The translations under genes and the position numbers were made by a program. Shown here in pieces: positions 12,290 to 24,300 of a DNA stretch of 64,000 nt. The notes beneath the pieces are model-generated. The model saw only the letters and a program-made list of their open reading frames with translations, ran no database searches and was not told the origin of the DNA. Origin of the DNA: Sodiomyces alkalinus F11 (taxonomy: Eukaryota; Ascomycota; Sordariomycetes; Glomerellales; Plectosphaerellaceae); assembly GCF_003711515.1 (NCBI RefSeq), contig NW_021167079.1, positions 4,325,476-4,389,475 on the forward strand, in the 5' to 3' direction. How positions within the stretch are numbered: position 1 is the stretch's first letter; every line of letters starts with the position of its first letter.

Positions 12290-15200
12290 TTTAGGAGTTA
12301 CTTATAATAGATTAGGTTTTCTTTGGGTTCCTATATATTATCGCCGTAGTCGTAGTTTTTCCACTTAATAAAATATTCGGTACCGTTTAGCGTCTCTCGG
12401 TGGTCAAGGATTCGTTCCGCTTTATACACGTTACTAGTATCGACTATAATCGTGTCTTATATTATTTTTATATTCTTTAGTACTAGTTCGAGTAGTGAAA
12501 TATAGAAATTATTATATATTCTTATTATCGGAGACAGTGATAGGATATAGTTCGTATCTGATTTTTTCTCTAGGATTTTAAATAGTCCTAGTTTTTTAAA
12601 ATCTAATTTATCGCTTAGTCGTTATATTTTAATGTTTTTGCGAATAAGGTAGACGCGGTCCCCCCTTAAAAGAGTTAGTCCCTTAATCCTTAATTAATTT
12701 GCGTATCTACTTATTCGTGTTCTGACTATCTCTAGGTCGGTTCGTAGTTCTTCGTGTAGTTTTTTTATGCTTTTAACTATTTTTATCGCTTTTGGTGCGT
12801 CTAGTCCTTCTAAAGATTTTCTAAATACTATCAGGGTGTATCCGTAGTTTACTTTAAACGGTATTTTCTTTATTAACTCGTTTAACGAACTATTATATAT
12901 AAACTATATAAGTGGTAGGTACTATATCTAATTATCTTATTTATACCCTATATAGTATTATAGATACTGTTCTAGGACTTGGTTTATGATTTCGGTTTAT
13001 CCGTCCGTTATAGGGTAAAACGCTATCGAATACTTATATTTCGTTCCTAGCTGGCTTATAACTGCTTTCTAGAAGTTACTAGTAAAGAGTTTATCTCTAT
13101 CCGTGATAATTTCGTTCGGGGCGCTATAATCCCGGATCAGGCGGTTAATAAAGATACTTACTAGTTCTTCTGCTATAGTATTTCTAATATATAGAATATA
13201 AAGAGTATATTTCGTGAATCGGTTAACGATCACGAATACGCTATCGTAGGCGGTTCCTATTACTAGGTCTTAAGATACTAGGAATCCTATTACGAAGTCT
13301 ATTATAATTAATTTCTATAGTCAGTCTACTACTAGTAATGGCTTTAGTAGTCCGTAAGGTTTATATCGGCTACTTTTTGCTTTCTAGTAAATATCGTAGT
13401 TACGAACGAAGTCCCTGACTTATTCTTTAGTTACTGTATAGCCGTATTATTATCGTAATCGGCGGTATATTTTATAAACTCCTTAATATCTATATATTAG
13501 TAAGGCGTGTGCTTTTTTAAACGTAGTGTCGATTACCTAATTAATACTGTTTATTTCTTTGTTTTTAAGGGTAAGAGCTTCTCCTTCCTATTAGAGTATA
13601 GCTTATAGCTTAGGTGATTTATCAGGTGTCCCTAGTCGGCTAAGTGCGTCTACGCGACTATTTTCGCTTCCTTTTATATAGTAAATATAGAAGTTGAATT
13701 CGGATAGGAATTCTGCCTATCGGATCTATCGTTTATTAAGAACCTTAGTAGTGGTGAACTATACGAGGTTTTTATAATCCGTATAGACCTATACCGGGTA
13801 TTTTATTCCTAATAGATACGGTCTTTATTCTTTAAAGGCTTCGATAATAGCTATTAGCTCTTTATCGTAGATCTAATAGTTAAGTTCTGGTCTACTGAGT
13901 TTTTTGGATATAAAGGCTATAGGATATAGCCTTCCTTCTACGTCGCGTTATCCGAGTTATACTCCTAGAGCCTAGTCGGATATATCTGTTTCGAGTTCGT
14001 ATTCTTTATCGGGGTCTGGTATTACTAAGATAGGTTCGCTAGTGACCTTTCCTTTAAGGGCTTAGAATACTTCTTCTATTCTTTCGTTCTATTCGAAGTT
14101 AAGTCCTTTTTTAGTTACTTTAGTTAAGGGGATAGTAATCTTACTATAGTCCTTAATAAATCGTCGATAATAGTCAATAAGTCCGAGGAAAGACTAAATA
14201 TCGCGAACATTCTACGGCTATAGCTACTTAGAGATATATTAGATTTTCGTCTTATCTATATAGATTTCGTTAGGTTGTATTATATACTCTAAAAAGTTAA
14301 CTTCTTATATACAGAATTATACTTTTTCTAGTTTAATTAGTAGGTCGGCGTTTTATAGGAGTTATAGGATCGTGTAAACGTGTTATCGGTATTCTTCGAG
14401 TATTTTAGAGAAGATTAGGATATTATCTAGGTATACTATAATAAAATAGTCTAGATACTTCCTTAGAATATCGTTAATAAGCGTTTAGAATAATACCGGC
14501 GTATTTATTAATCTAAAAGGCATAATAAGGTACTCGAAATATCCTCGCTTTATTCGGAACGCTATTTTCTATTCTTCTCCTTCCTTAATCCTAATTAAGT
14601 TATAGGCTCCTTTTAAGTCGAGTACTATAAACTATTATACTCTAACTAGCTAATCTCGTATCTCCGAGATAAAAGGTAATAGGTAACGGTTCTTAATAGT
14701 TATATCGTTAAGTTATCGATAATCGATATATAGTCGTAGTTTACTATTTTTCTTTAGTATAAATAGAATCGGGTATCCTGCCGGTAATTATAATACTCTG
14801 ATATAGCTTTTTACTAGTATTTCTTCGAGATATTCTTCTAAGATATTTAATTTCTTTTAATTCAGCCCGTAAATTAGAAAGAATTTTAGGTATATCCCTT
14901 CCTTAAGGGGTATCTCGTGATCGTAATATCGATATTTCGGTAATCTAGTCTCTAAATTTTCGGTAAATAGCTTTCCGTATTTACGGTATTCTAGTAATAC
15001 CTTAGCGAGTCTATTATAATCGCTAGCTATTAGTCCTTATTCTGCTTAGATAATCTAGTAGATTCCTTTAATAATATTTATTACGCGTCGGTTATTATAC
15101 TATTACTACTATCTTAAAGTTTTTCGGACTTCCTTCGCCTTAGTCCCTAACTTCTAGCGGCTATCTAAGTCTCCTTAAGGCTCCTTTATCGGTAAGTCTT

Positions 15201-17760
15201 TCTGCTGTTTTTAACGGATATCGGGATCGGGTAAGGTTTCCTTCGTGGTCTTCTACTTACTCTCTAATCTCTACTAAAGCTAGCTAAGCTTCTAGTTAAT
15301 ATCGGGATTTTATTCGTTAAATTATAGTTTACTAAGGATAACGTCCTTATAACCTATATCGTATATATCGAACTTTATTATTCTAGTCTTATTCTGGATT
15401 TTAACCTAAAGGTATATAGTCTTCTACTTAATAATAACTCCTTCGTGGGACTAGTTCTTTCCCGTATATAGAGTAATCTCGTACTCGTCTTCTAGGTATT
15501 TTCTAACCTAGGGGATTGAGAACTTTCTCACGGCTACTAGTAAGATAAAGTTTCCTGCTACGCCTATATCTAATAATACGTTTATCTTATATTTATCGAG
15601 TCGTATTCTAACATAACGGTGCCCTATACTACTACGTATTATAGAGTATATCTATTAAGTGCCTCTCGCGTGCTCCTTATAATAGTATACTCCTAGTTTT
15701 TTACCCGTTTAGCTCGGTATTTAAGGGATATCTCTCTATCCAAGAACCCGTACTAGATTAAGAGCCGTTCTATCTATAATAGGCGCTTATTAAGGGCCTA
15801 GAAGCGTGATTCCTAAGCTTCCTAGTCTTATTCTAGCTATCGGATTTTCTTAGTAGCGTATACTATATAGCTAGTAGTATTATATTCGTCTAACCGGTAT
15901 TCGCGGTAATTATACCTAGGTAGTTAAAGGCGAATCTCGTGTTTAGCCTATTTACGTTCTATCTATCCTTTCTTACACGTTTAGTACTCGGGTAGTTAAT
16001 CGTCCGACTCTTATAGGCTTATTATTAGGCCGGTAAGAGTATCTTAGTTTTCCTAAGTATAGTAAGGTCGCTAATATATAGTTTATTACTATTCTTCGCT
16101 AGTATTCGTAGGTGCTTTACGGTAAGCGTTATTAAAGCTAAGTTTAGTGAAACGGACTTAGTGAGTTTATCTAAAAGGTTCTTTCGCGAGCTAATCGAAT
16201 ATCCGTAGCTAGATAGTTTTTTCCTTAATTAGGTCGGCTACTTCTATAAGTTAGTACTAGAAGTTCGTGTTATTATCCGGAACTTTATCTAACTCCGTTT
16301 CCTAATCTTATTCTTCGAGTTTAGCGATTTCCTCTTATATATAACGTGCGTAATCTTCTTTCTTAAGTTAGTGTTTCTCTTCGGGAGTGAGTCCTACTTC
16401 CTGGAGGGCGCTAAAACCTCTACTGCTAGTATTCGTGTAGACTTCCTATTTCTTCTGCATCTCTAAGATCTGCTTCTATCTTTTAGCTTCTTCTTTTATC
16501 TATCCGTATTTTTAAAGGATTTCTGCGATAGTTTATAAAGCTAGTCTATCCTTATCCTAGTCGGGGATTTTAAGGCTATAGTCGTTATCGTACTCGTTAC
16601 TAGATACTATAACGAGTATCTTCTAGGGTCTTTTAGGGTAGTATCTAGCTCTATCCTTCTTTAATTAGTATACTAGATAATAGTTATCGTAGTAGGTTAT
16701 CTAATAGAGGTTAATATATAGTGTTTTATCCCTATAACTTTCTAGGTATTTAATAGCGTTAATTTCCTTCTAGGGTTTTTCTTTTCTAATTATATTAGCC
16801 TATTATTACGATTATTCCTTCTTAGGCTTATAATAGTCGTATACGTAATAACCCGGCTTATTATAGTTATAATACTTAACTTTCTTTATATCCCTTTTAC
16901 CCTGCTTATCGCCGTATCAGTTAATATTATCGAGCTTTATAGGTCTATTATAGTACCTATATAAGGTATTTCCGAACTAGCGTGGGTATAGTTATTTCTT
17001 TTTCGAATTAGCCGTGTAGAATAGGATACTTATTTAATACTTCTTCTAACGGCGTTATTTATAGGTCCGGTTATTAATACGAATTATTATTACGGTATAT
17101 TCGCTAAACGTCTTAGGTTAGTCTAATTAGTATAGTTTATCCTTTACTTCTTCCTTAAGTCCTTAGTAGTACTAATCTATAAGGGGTTTATCCGAGTAGC
17201 TAAGCTTTAACGAGATTTACTAGAATCTCGTAGTATAGTCCGTAGCTAACTTAATCTAATATAGCTAGCTTAGTCATTCGGCCGCGACTCGTTCCTTATC
17301 GGGCTAGCCGAAGATAGCGTTAAGTCTTTCGATAAATATATCGAAGTCCTTAAAGATTTCCGTAGTCCCGGGCTTCCTTAGGATTTCTATCCCTATATTC
17401 TCTAGGTAGTCTTTATAGATAGATTCGAACTATTCGTGCATATCTCCTATAAGGAGTGCCGCGGTATAGAGTACTTTAGTTTCTTCCGTACGGGTATTAT
17501 CCTAGTAGAATAGGAGATAGCCTCTAAGCTAGGTAATAAAGCTCTAAAGCTATCCTTAAGTTCTGTTATACTTAGGGGGTATAGGGTACTTATACTTAGC
17601 CCTAATCCTAGGATAATTTAACTAAGATTTTAGGGTTACGTTTTCCCCCTAAAGCTAGGTAATTATATTACGAATCTGCTAAAGGTCGTTATTCCCTTTA
17701 GCGGCGGTGGTAGGCGTTATGGCGCTCGTAGCGCTCGCGGTACGGTTATTATTATTCGAT
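12290..17760 (-). pseudogene. Inner chromovirus gag-pol with chromodomain
   Basis: Reading the minus strand from right to left gives gag, protease, reverse transcriptase, RNase H, integrase and a chromodomain. The RT active box reads Tyr-Leu-Asp-Asn at 14,422-14,433: the second catalytic Asp has been lost by a TG to TA change. The chromodomain is at about 12,360-12,450 with a Glu-Tyr-Phe-Ile-Lys-Trp-Lys motif, the same as in the outer element. Practically every Trp and many Gln codons are stops. Confidence 0.88.
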
Positions 17761-17964
17761 ATGTTGGAAGAGTGATTGCTGGCTTTTTCGTCGTCTTATT
17801 AAGGTTATTCTGGTTCTTTCTCTTCGTCGGAGGAACTGGATTCTTCAGACGATAATTCTTCTTCAGATAAAGTGACTTCTTCTTCCTTAGACGAAGTAGC
17901 TTCTGCTTCGGGCGTACTGCTTATTAGCTATTAAGGTTAGCTTACCGAACAGGATCGATTAAAA

Positions 17965-18499
17965 TATTACGACGGCTTCCGGTCCTCTATAGTTATAGCG
18001 GACGATAGGGGACTAGCGTCGAGGTTTTAGTTTAAAATAAGAAGAGGATATTAACTAATAAGCAGTAACTATCGTTCGTAGTGGTCTAGTCGTAGTTACG
18101 TCGTAAAGACTAGGTGTCTTCTTTATAAGGTAGGTTTAAGCGTAGAATAGTAGTCCAGGTAAAGACTTAGATTAATCGATACCTTATTCTCTAATAGAAG
18201 CAAGGCCTAGAATACTCTAGTATATATATCCACGAGATCACGAACGCCCCGGTAATCCCTTAGCCTGGGATCACACTGGATTACTTCCTTAGCCAAGGGA
18301 TTATTAGTGATCCCAGTGATCCGTCTATACTAGTGTATTCCCTATACCGGCGCCGGGCGTGCCAGTCTATCTTCCTTAGTTATCTATCACGTGACTTACC
18401 ACGTGATATTATCCTGAGTTATCCTCTGGTTACGTCCTGGTACGTTGCATACTAGTGTATCCCTCGTGCTGGTGCATGTTGGGCCTGTTAGCCGTAACA
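17965..18499 (-). repeat. 5' LTR of inner chromovirus (right copy)
   Basis: This copy is 535 bp, like the left one. Its outermost 86 bases (18,414-18,499) are nearly untouched by RIP: I count 11 TG there against 3 in the matching 86 bases of the left copy (11,440-11,525). Confidence 0.93.
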
Positions 18500-18504
18500 A
18501 GACT
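18500..18504. repeat. Target-site duplication AGACT (right copy)
   Basis: This is identical to 10,986-10,990 and sits directly after the GTAACA end of the right LTR. The outer integrase resumes here. Confidence 0.93.
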
Positions 18505-19010
18505 ACACGAAGAACTATAAAGCGACCTTAAAATAGTACGAAAAAGAATATAAAAATATATTAACGAAAAAAGGATTAAGGGACTAACCTTCTCGAGGGG
18601 AGACCGGGTCTACCTTATTCGCAAAAATATGAAAACACAGCAACCAAGCGATAAATTAGATTTTAAAAAAATTAGACTATTCGAGATCCTAGAGAACAAA
18701 TCAGATACGAATTATATTCCATTACTACCTCCGATAATAAGAATATATAATTTTCATATTTCACTACTCGAACCAGCATCGAAAAACGCGAAAACCATAA
18801 AAGACACGATTATAGTGGACACCAGCGACGTGTACGAAGCAGAATAAATCCTCGATCACCGACAGACGCTAGATAGCACTAAATATTTTATTAAGTGGAA
18901 AGGCTATGACTACGGCAATAATATATAGAAACCGATAAAGAACCTAATAAATTATAAGTGACTCTTAAAGCAATATCGATAAAACGCTATTAGGACCCAG
19001 AACCGGACGC
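18505..19010 (+). pseudogene. Outer chromovirus integrase C-terminus and chromodomain
   Basis: The reading frame of the outer pol resumes after the inner insertion. The stretch 18,629-18,847 is still open and covers the basic integrase tail; after one RIP stop the frame continues into a chromodomain at about 18,827-18,960 with Lys-Tyr-Phe-Ile-Lys-Trp-Lys-Gly-Tyr. Chromodomains of such elements bind modified histone H3 and steer integration to heterochromatin. CA is preserved and TG is rare, the same one-strand RIP pattern as 5.3-11 kb. Confidence 0.88.
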
Positions 19011-19728
19011 CGCGGTCTACGTAAGATTAATATCCGAAAAATCACCTATACCCTATACTATCACCTGATTCCAATCAATTATATCCACCACACTAGCGGC
19101 CTGCGCAGCTAACACCGCTTCTAACTCGGCCCGATAAGCCTCCTGTTCCTTCTTCTCCATCTTTTTAAGCTCCTCTATATCAGCAAGGTCCTTACGGACT
19201 ATCTCTACCCCCTTCTTTCGCAGTAAGCGACGAGTTCGGCAGAGGCGGGATAAGCGAGCGAGTACTTTATAGAGTATCTCCTCGGTCCACTCCTCTTCTT
19301 ACTCTAGACGCTTTAGCTCCTTATTTATACGACCCGCTAGAGGGTAGAAGTATAAGTGGCGAGGCTAATAGGAGAATAAAAACAAAAACAGGAGCCTACC
19401 AGAAAATATTAGAATTCTAACGCTATCGCAAGAATAACCTAAGCGGAAGCACGCGTGATAGCGGGCGATATCGTTAAGAACAAAGCACGGCACGTTCTTA
19501 GAAGCATAACGGGCGTAAGGAACAACCTTATAACCCTAATCGGCGATAAGGGCGGAAACGGTTAAACGGTTTTTAGTGGAACGGGACTTAGGACAGGACG
19601 ACTTCTGGACACGGTCGGATATAATAGTTAGCTATAAGAAAAGAAAGGAAACCTAGGGAAGCGATAAACCTAGGATAGGCGACCTATTTATACGACCGCT
19701 AGGACAGCGTTTAGAAGAGGGGAGATAA
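19010..19728 (+). other. 3' untranslated stretch and polypurine tract of outer chromovirus
   Basis: No recognisable frame is present. The end (TTAGAAGAGGGGAGATAA) is a purine-rich tract abutting the 3' LTR and is the expected plus-strand priming site. The preceding 60 bp recur almost unchanged, inverted, next to the left LTR of the inner element (about 11,526-11,590). Confidence 0.7.
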
Positions 19729-20244
19729 TATTACGGCCAGCCGCCTAATATAGACTAAACGGGTATACTAGTATATATCCTATAAGGATAGCCTATAGGA
19801 TAACTCAGGAAGTTATATACCAGAATACGTGACTTAGGATATAAAGGTTCCCCTACTTACCCACCATGGACGGACTAGGGTTAGTCACTTCGACGAAGTA
19901 ACTAACAGGTAATCGGTCACGGTAGAATCACCTAGGCATAGCGACTATAGAAGGAATAGTCACTATAACTAAGCAGGTATCACCACTATATATACTAGAG
20001 TATCCTAGGTCTTACTTCTTTTAGAGAATGAGATATCGATTAATCTAAGTCTTTACCTAGACTATTATTCTACGCTTAAACTATACCTTATAAAGAAGAC
20101 GCCGAGTCTTTACGACGTACCACTACACGAGACTCCCGAGTCTAACCCTTACTGCTTATTAGTATTATCCGCCTCTTATTTAAACTAAAACCCTTTTAAC
20201 CTCTATTTATTCGGAATACCTAAGGACTAGAAGCCGTCGAAACA
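19729..20244 (+). repeat. 3' LTR of outer chromovirus
   Basis: The repeat is 516 bp and matches the 5' LTR, but has lost more CA dinucleotides. It ends GAAACA and is followed by the CCCTT duplication at 20,245-20,249. Confidence 0.93.
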
Positions 20245-21138
20245 CCCTTTTAGGACGGGTATAATAGATATAAAAGATAATCAGAAGACCTTATTATACT
20301 CGCGCACCGATAGTAACTCGACCTTATAACCCCGAAAGGATATATTATTAGGACCTTGGCTTATACTAATCGATAGTATAGTATACTAGACCTTACCTGG
20401 GTTTTGGCGGACCTTATATACGTATACTAGGGGGATAATCTAGACCTAATAGGCTTAGACTATATAGCCTAGGTAATTAATATCGATATGGTATAACCGC
20501 GCTAGCACACCGCTAATAAAGGATAGAGGTAAAGGAAGTTAGACTAGAAAGTAGCTTAGAGAGAGGCCTAGAGGCTAGACTATAGAGAAATACTCTTTAC
20601 CCCAGAAGTAATTAACTAGGTAGTAAATTAGATACTATAGGACTTTATTAGTATCGCGGACGCTACGGCGCCGCGCTGCGAGCTAGCCGCCTTCCGTGAT
20701 AGACCGTTATAATAGATATAGGAGATAGTAGAGGCGAATAAGGAGGTAATAAGGCTAACGCGGCGCTATTACGGGCGGAGGTCGCGCGGTAGGTAGAATA
20801 AACTTAAGGAGGCAGAAAAATATCGTGATATTCTAGTTAGAATAGAGAAGCGGAAGAGCTAGCGTGGCGTTATCGATACGATAGTAGTAGACTAGAAAAG
20901 CCTCTAAGTATTATAACGCTAGGCCCGGACGGTAAGCTACCTGCCCCTAGACCTCCTATCTATCCTGCCTCTATAGCATAGCGCGGGCGGACCAGTCACG
21001 ATAATATATAATAGAAAAGCGATAATCCTTATAGAGAAGTTTTTCCCCTTACTATACCCTATAGAAAGCGGGCGTATTAGCGGCGCGCCGAGGACGGCGG
21101 TAATACTACTTATATAAGAGGTCACGGAAAAGGAGGGC
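20245..21138 (+). pseudogene. Tad-like LINE, second segment (rest of endonuclease, linker)
   Basis: The ORF2 frame broken at 5,285 continues here. A motif of the type Leu-Ile-Thr-Pro-Lys-Gly at about 20,310-20,340 matches the late endonuclease domain of fungal LINEs. A basic, charged linker towards the reverse transcriptase follows. The segment ends at the copia LTR. Confidence 0.72.
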
Positions 21139-21342
21139 TATTAGATAAAGCGTAGTCAAAATCGTCACAAAATAGGTCAAAATTTGATTAAGGCAATTAT
21201 ATACAATTATAACTGTCTTAGACCGTTAGGGAAACGCTACCACCGTATTTTATATAGTATAGATTCTGTAAGCGTCTACCCGAATTATACTTTTAGTAAT
21301 CCGGCCTATTATATAACCGAAAAGACTATAGTCTATTTGATA
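21139..21342 (-). repeat. Copia LTR, left copy (3' LTR)
   Basis: This 204-bp repeat is matched base for base in length at 26,557-26,760, with RIP-type differences (for example CA versus TA in the middle). Confidence 0.9.
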
Positions 21343-21399
21343 TACCCCCTAATCGCCCTAAACGTTAGTTAGGCGATTAAAGCTATTCGTAATCGGCAG

Positions 21400-24300
21400 A
21401 TAATCTAGCTATATAATCTATTCGCTATAACCGCCCTTAAATTCATCCTCTAGGTCCTCTAAATATTCTATCCGGACTTCCTCTAGCTATTTCTGCTATA
21501 ACCGTTCCCGTATATCCATCACGCCCACCTAGGACCTAAATATCTAAAATTTCTCGCCGCATAGCGCCTTCGTTAATCCGTCTACTACTATTTCCGCGCT
21601 CGTAACGTATATTACGAGTATTTACCCTTATTTCTTTACTTAACGTAACTAGTAGCCGTGGATATTAATATAGCGGAGGCGCGTTATTAACATACTAATC
21701 TCTTAATTAACTAATCGAATCGTTTAGTTATTATCGCATAAGATCCTTAATTCCGGATCATTAAATTCCACTCCTATACTAAGTAATAGGCGTTATATAA
21801 AGATACCCTCTTTTACACCTTATACTAATGCTAATAGCTCTGCCTCCATTATTAATATTATGACCGTAGCCTATTTATTAGCGCGCCACGCTATTATACC
21901 GCTAAATAAGCGTATTATATACGCTTAACTACTCTTTTAATTCAGAGTATTATCGGTAAACGAGGCGTTAGTGTAGATTTCGATAGTATCGCCACCCCCT
22001 AGTTCTAATGTAAACGATTAGCCATTAATTAGATAGAGGATTAGATAATCGGCGGCCTTATAGTAAATAGGCTCTGGCTTAACGTTAAACCGGTATAGCC
22101 TAGATACTATAAACGCGATATTAGGCCGCGATATTACTACTACGTATAGTATAGATCCTATCTTCCGTTAATAGCTTTTAATATTAGTCGAGGTTCTTAA
22201 ATAGGGTAGTAGCTTTATAACCTTAATTAGGTGCGTTAAGCGATAGTTACTGCTATACTCACTATTCGGCTTTAATAGGCGTTCTAACTTAGTAATATAG
22301 TCGCGTTATAATAGCTAGATTTTATGGGCGACGCGGTCGCGAATAACCTTAATACTAAGGAACTACTATAGAGNNNNNNNNNNNNNNNNNNNNNNNNNNN
22401 NNNNNNNNNNNNNNNNNNNNNNNNNNNNNNNNNNNNNNNNNNNNNNNNNNNNNNNNNNNNNNNNNNNNNNNNNNNNNNNNNNNNNNNNNNNNNNNNNNNN
22501 NNNNNNNNNNNNNNNNNNNNNNNNNNNNNNNNNNNNNNNNNNNNNNNNNNNNNNNNNNNNNNNNNNNNNNNNNNNNNNNNNNNNNNNNNNNNNNNNNNNN
22601 NNNNNNNNNNNNNNNNNNNNNNNNNNNNNNNNNNNNNNNNNNNNNNNNNNNNNNNNNNNNNNNNNNNNNNNNNNNNNNNNNNNNNNNNNNNNNGATAGCT
22701 ATTAACGCGCGGAATAACCGTCCGGCTAGTATTACTATATACGTCTCCTTAAGCGAGGATTAATACCGCTAATCTCCTTACACTATAAGCCTTACCTTAT
22801 ATTTATATAGAAATCTATACTTATCGAACTTATATATTATCACCTACATCGAATTAAGAACCTAATATTTATCTACTACGGACGCCGGCACCCGTATCCA
22901 CGACCCTATCTCCTTATAGCTCCGTAGGTAGTCTTCTTATACCTATCGGAATAGGTGGCCGTAAGGGTGTAAGGGTATATCACGAGGGTTCTTCGGAGGA
23001 GGAGGGAGGTCTTTACGGTAGATCTTTACGGCCGCCGGGGTAACCGCCGGAGCACCCGCTAAAATAACCGCCGGGGTTATATTTCCCGAGATAGCCTCCC
23101 GGGATATACTTTTAGTGGCTACCGCCGGGGCCGTGGATTCGTAGGGTATTATTAAACGTCGCTATAACGCTATAGGCGTAGATCTTTTTAACCGTAATTT
23201 AGTTAGCGGAGTCCTATTTAATATATATATATTAGGGACGTAGCGGCTAGCGTTAAACGTAGTAACCTAATAGTCTTTTTTCTAGCTATCTCCTTACCGA
23301 ATTAGTTACGCTCCTTTATTTAATAGGAGCCCTATAGCCGTAGCTATAGGGGTATCGTAGCACTGTATTCCGTTATCTAGAACCCTACGGCCGTAGGGGT
23401 ATCACGGTTTCCTAATATAACGACTACTATTAGCGCTATAACCGATGGCGGGGTTACTAATAGAGTAGAAAGTAATAGTTCGGGCGGATATAGACGGTGA
23501 TTAGGCGCTACACCGGCTAAATCATACTATTTATAACCTAAATCTTATCCTAATTAACTCGAGATAGCCTCCTCCACCCCCTTACGGCCGGGTATTACGG
23601 ACTATAACCTTAACGGTAAAGCTATCGAGGAAAGGGATCCGGGGGCGTTTATCTCCGGATCTAATAATTTAAAATAAGCAGTTATATAAAAGGGGGGGTC
23701 CTTAGCTTATACGTCCGTAAATGGCCGTGAATCTTTAGCCCTCTCCTACTCGATCTAACTAATTAGGTCTTCTAATTACTCCTCGGTTAATTAACGGAGG
23801 TTATCCTTAAAGGTAGCGATATCGCCGTTAAAGAAAGCGCGTTCGTTAAAATCCATATCGCGCGTTCGAATAACACGGTTATAGCGGCGTAGGCCAGGCA
23901 CCTAGATACGGAAAATATGAGTGGAATCGTAGCCGATAAGGTAGCCGATATAGGCGCGAGGAGCGATACGATTTAATAGCTTATTAGCAGCCTTCTAGAC
24001 GTCCTTTATTATCGCGTATGCCTTATAGCTATAAGCTCGAAGGTATAATAAAATTGGCTTCCTTTTAAAGAGGACCTTATAGAGCGTTTTCTAGTCCTTT
24101 TACTGCCTTCGTGGCGTCCGGTTATAGACGTATACGGCCGTCGAAATAGCCTTAGACTATATAAACGGCGGTAGTTTTACGTGGATATTCATCGCACGAC
24201 CTTTTAAGATAACCACGGCAGTAGCGCGTTCGGCACCCCCGTTCTGCGTTTAAGTATCGGTAGTAGATACCTCTAAAAGGATACCCTCGTTACGCAGGAA

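Larger units (their letters stand above)
10991..18499 (-). mobile_element. Inner chromovirus, nested in opposite orientation
   Basis: Two 535-bp LTRs (10,991-11,525 and 17,965-18,499) enclose about 6.4 kb whose genes run on the minus strand. It is a relative of the outer element: the leader after its 5' LTR (right side) and about 60 bp before its 3' LTR (left side) are almost identical to those of the outer element, while the LTR interiors differ. RIP is saturated on both strands. The element must be younger than the outer one, because it sits inside it. Confidence 0.93.
5286..20244 (+). mobile_element. Outer chromovirus (Ty3/gypsy LTR retrotransposon), split by a nested element
   Basis: Two 516-bp LTRs (5,286-5,801 and 19,729-20,244) flank a plus-strand gag-pol. 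The order is gag with a zinc knuckle, aspartic protease, reverse transcriptase, RNase H, integrase and C-terminal chromodomain, so this is a chromovirus. Terminal bases are TATTACG...GTAACA, that is TG...CA after RIP. A polypurine tract lies just before the 3' LTR (about 19,713-19,728). The integrase is interrupted at 10,990 by a second element and continues at 18,505; removing it leaves about 7.4 kb, normal for the group. RIP is strongly one-sided here: TG is nearly gone on the plus strand but CA is retained. Confidence 0.93.

Noticed and set aside
18629..18847. Stand-alone 72-codon gene
   Set aside because: It is the tail of the outer chromovirus integrase, open only because RIP spared CA on this strand.
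20937..21372. Short open frames of about 62 codons around the copia left LTR
   Set aside because: One is antisense to LINE ORF2 and the other lies within the copia LTR; both are explained by the elements.
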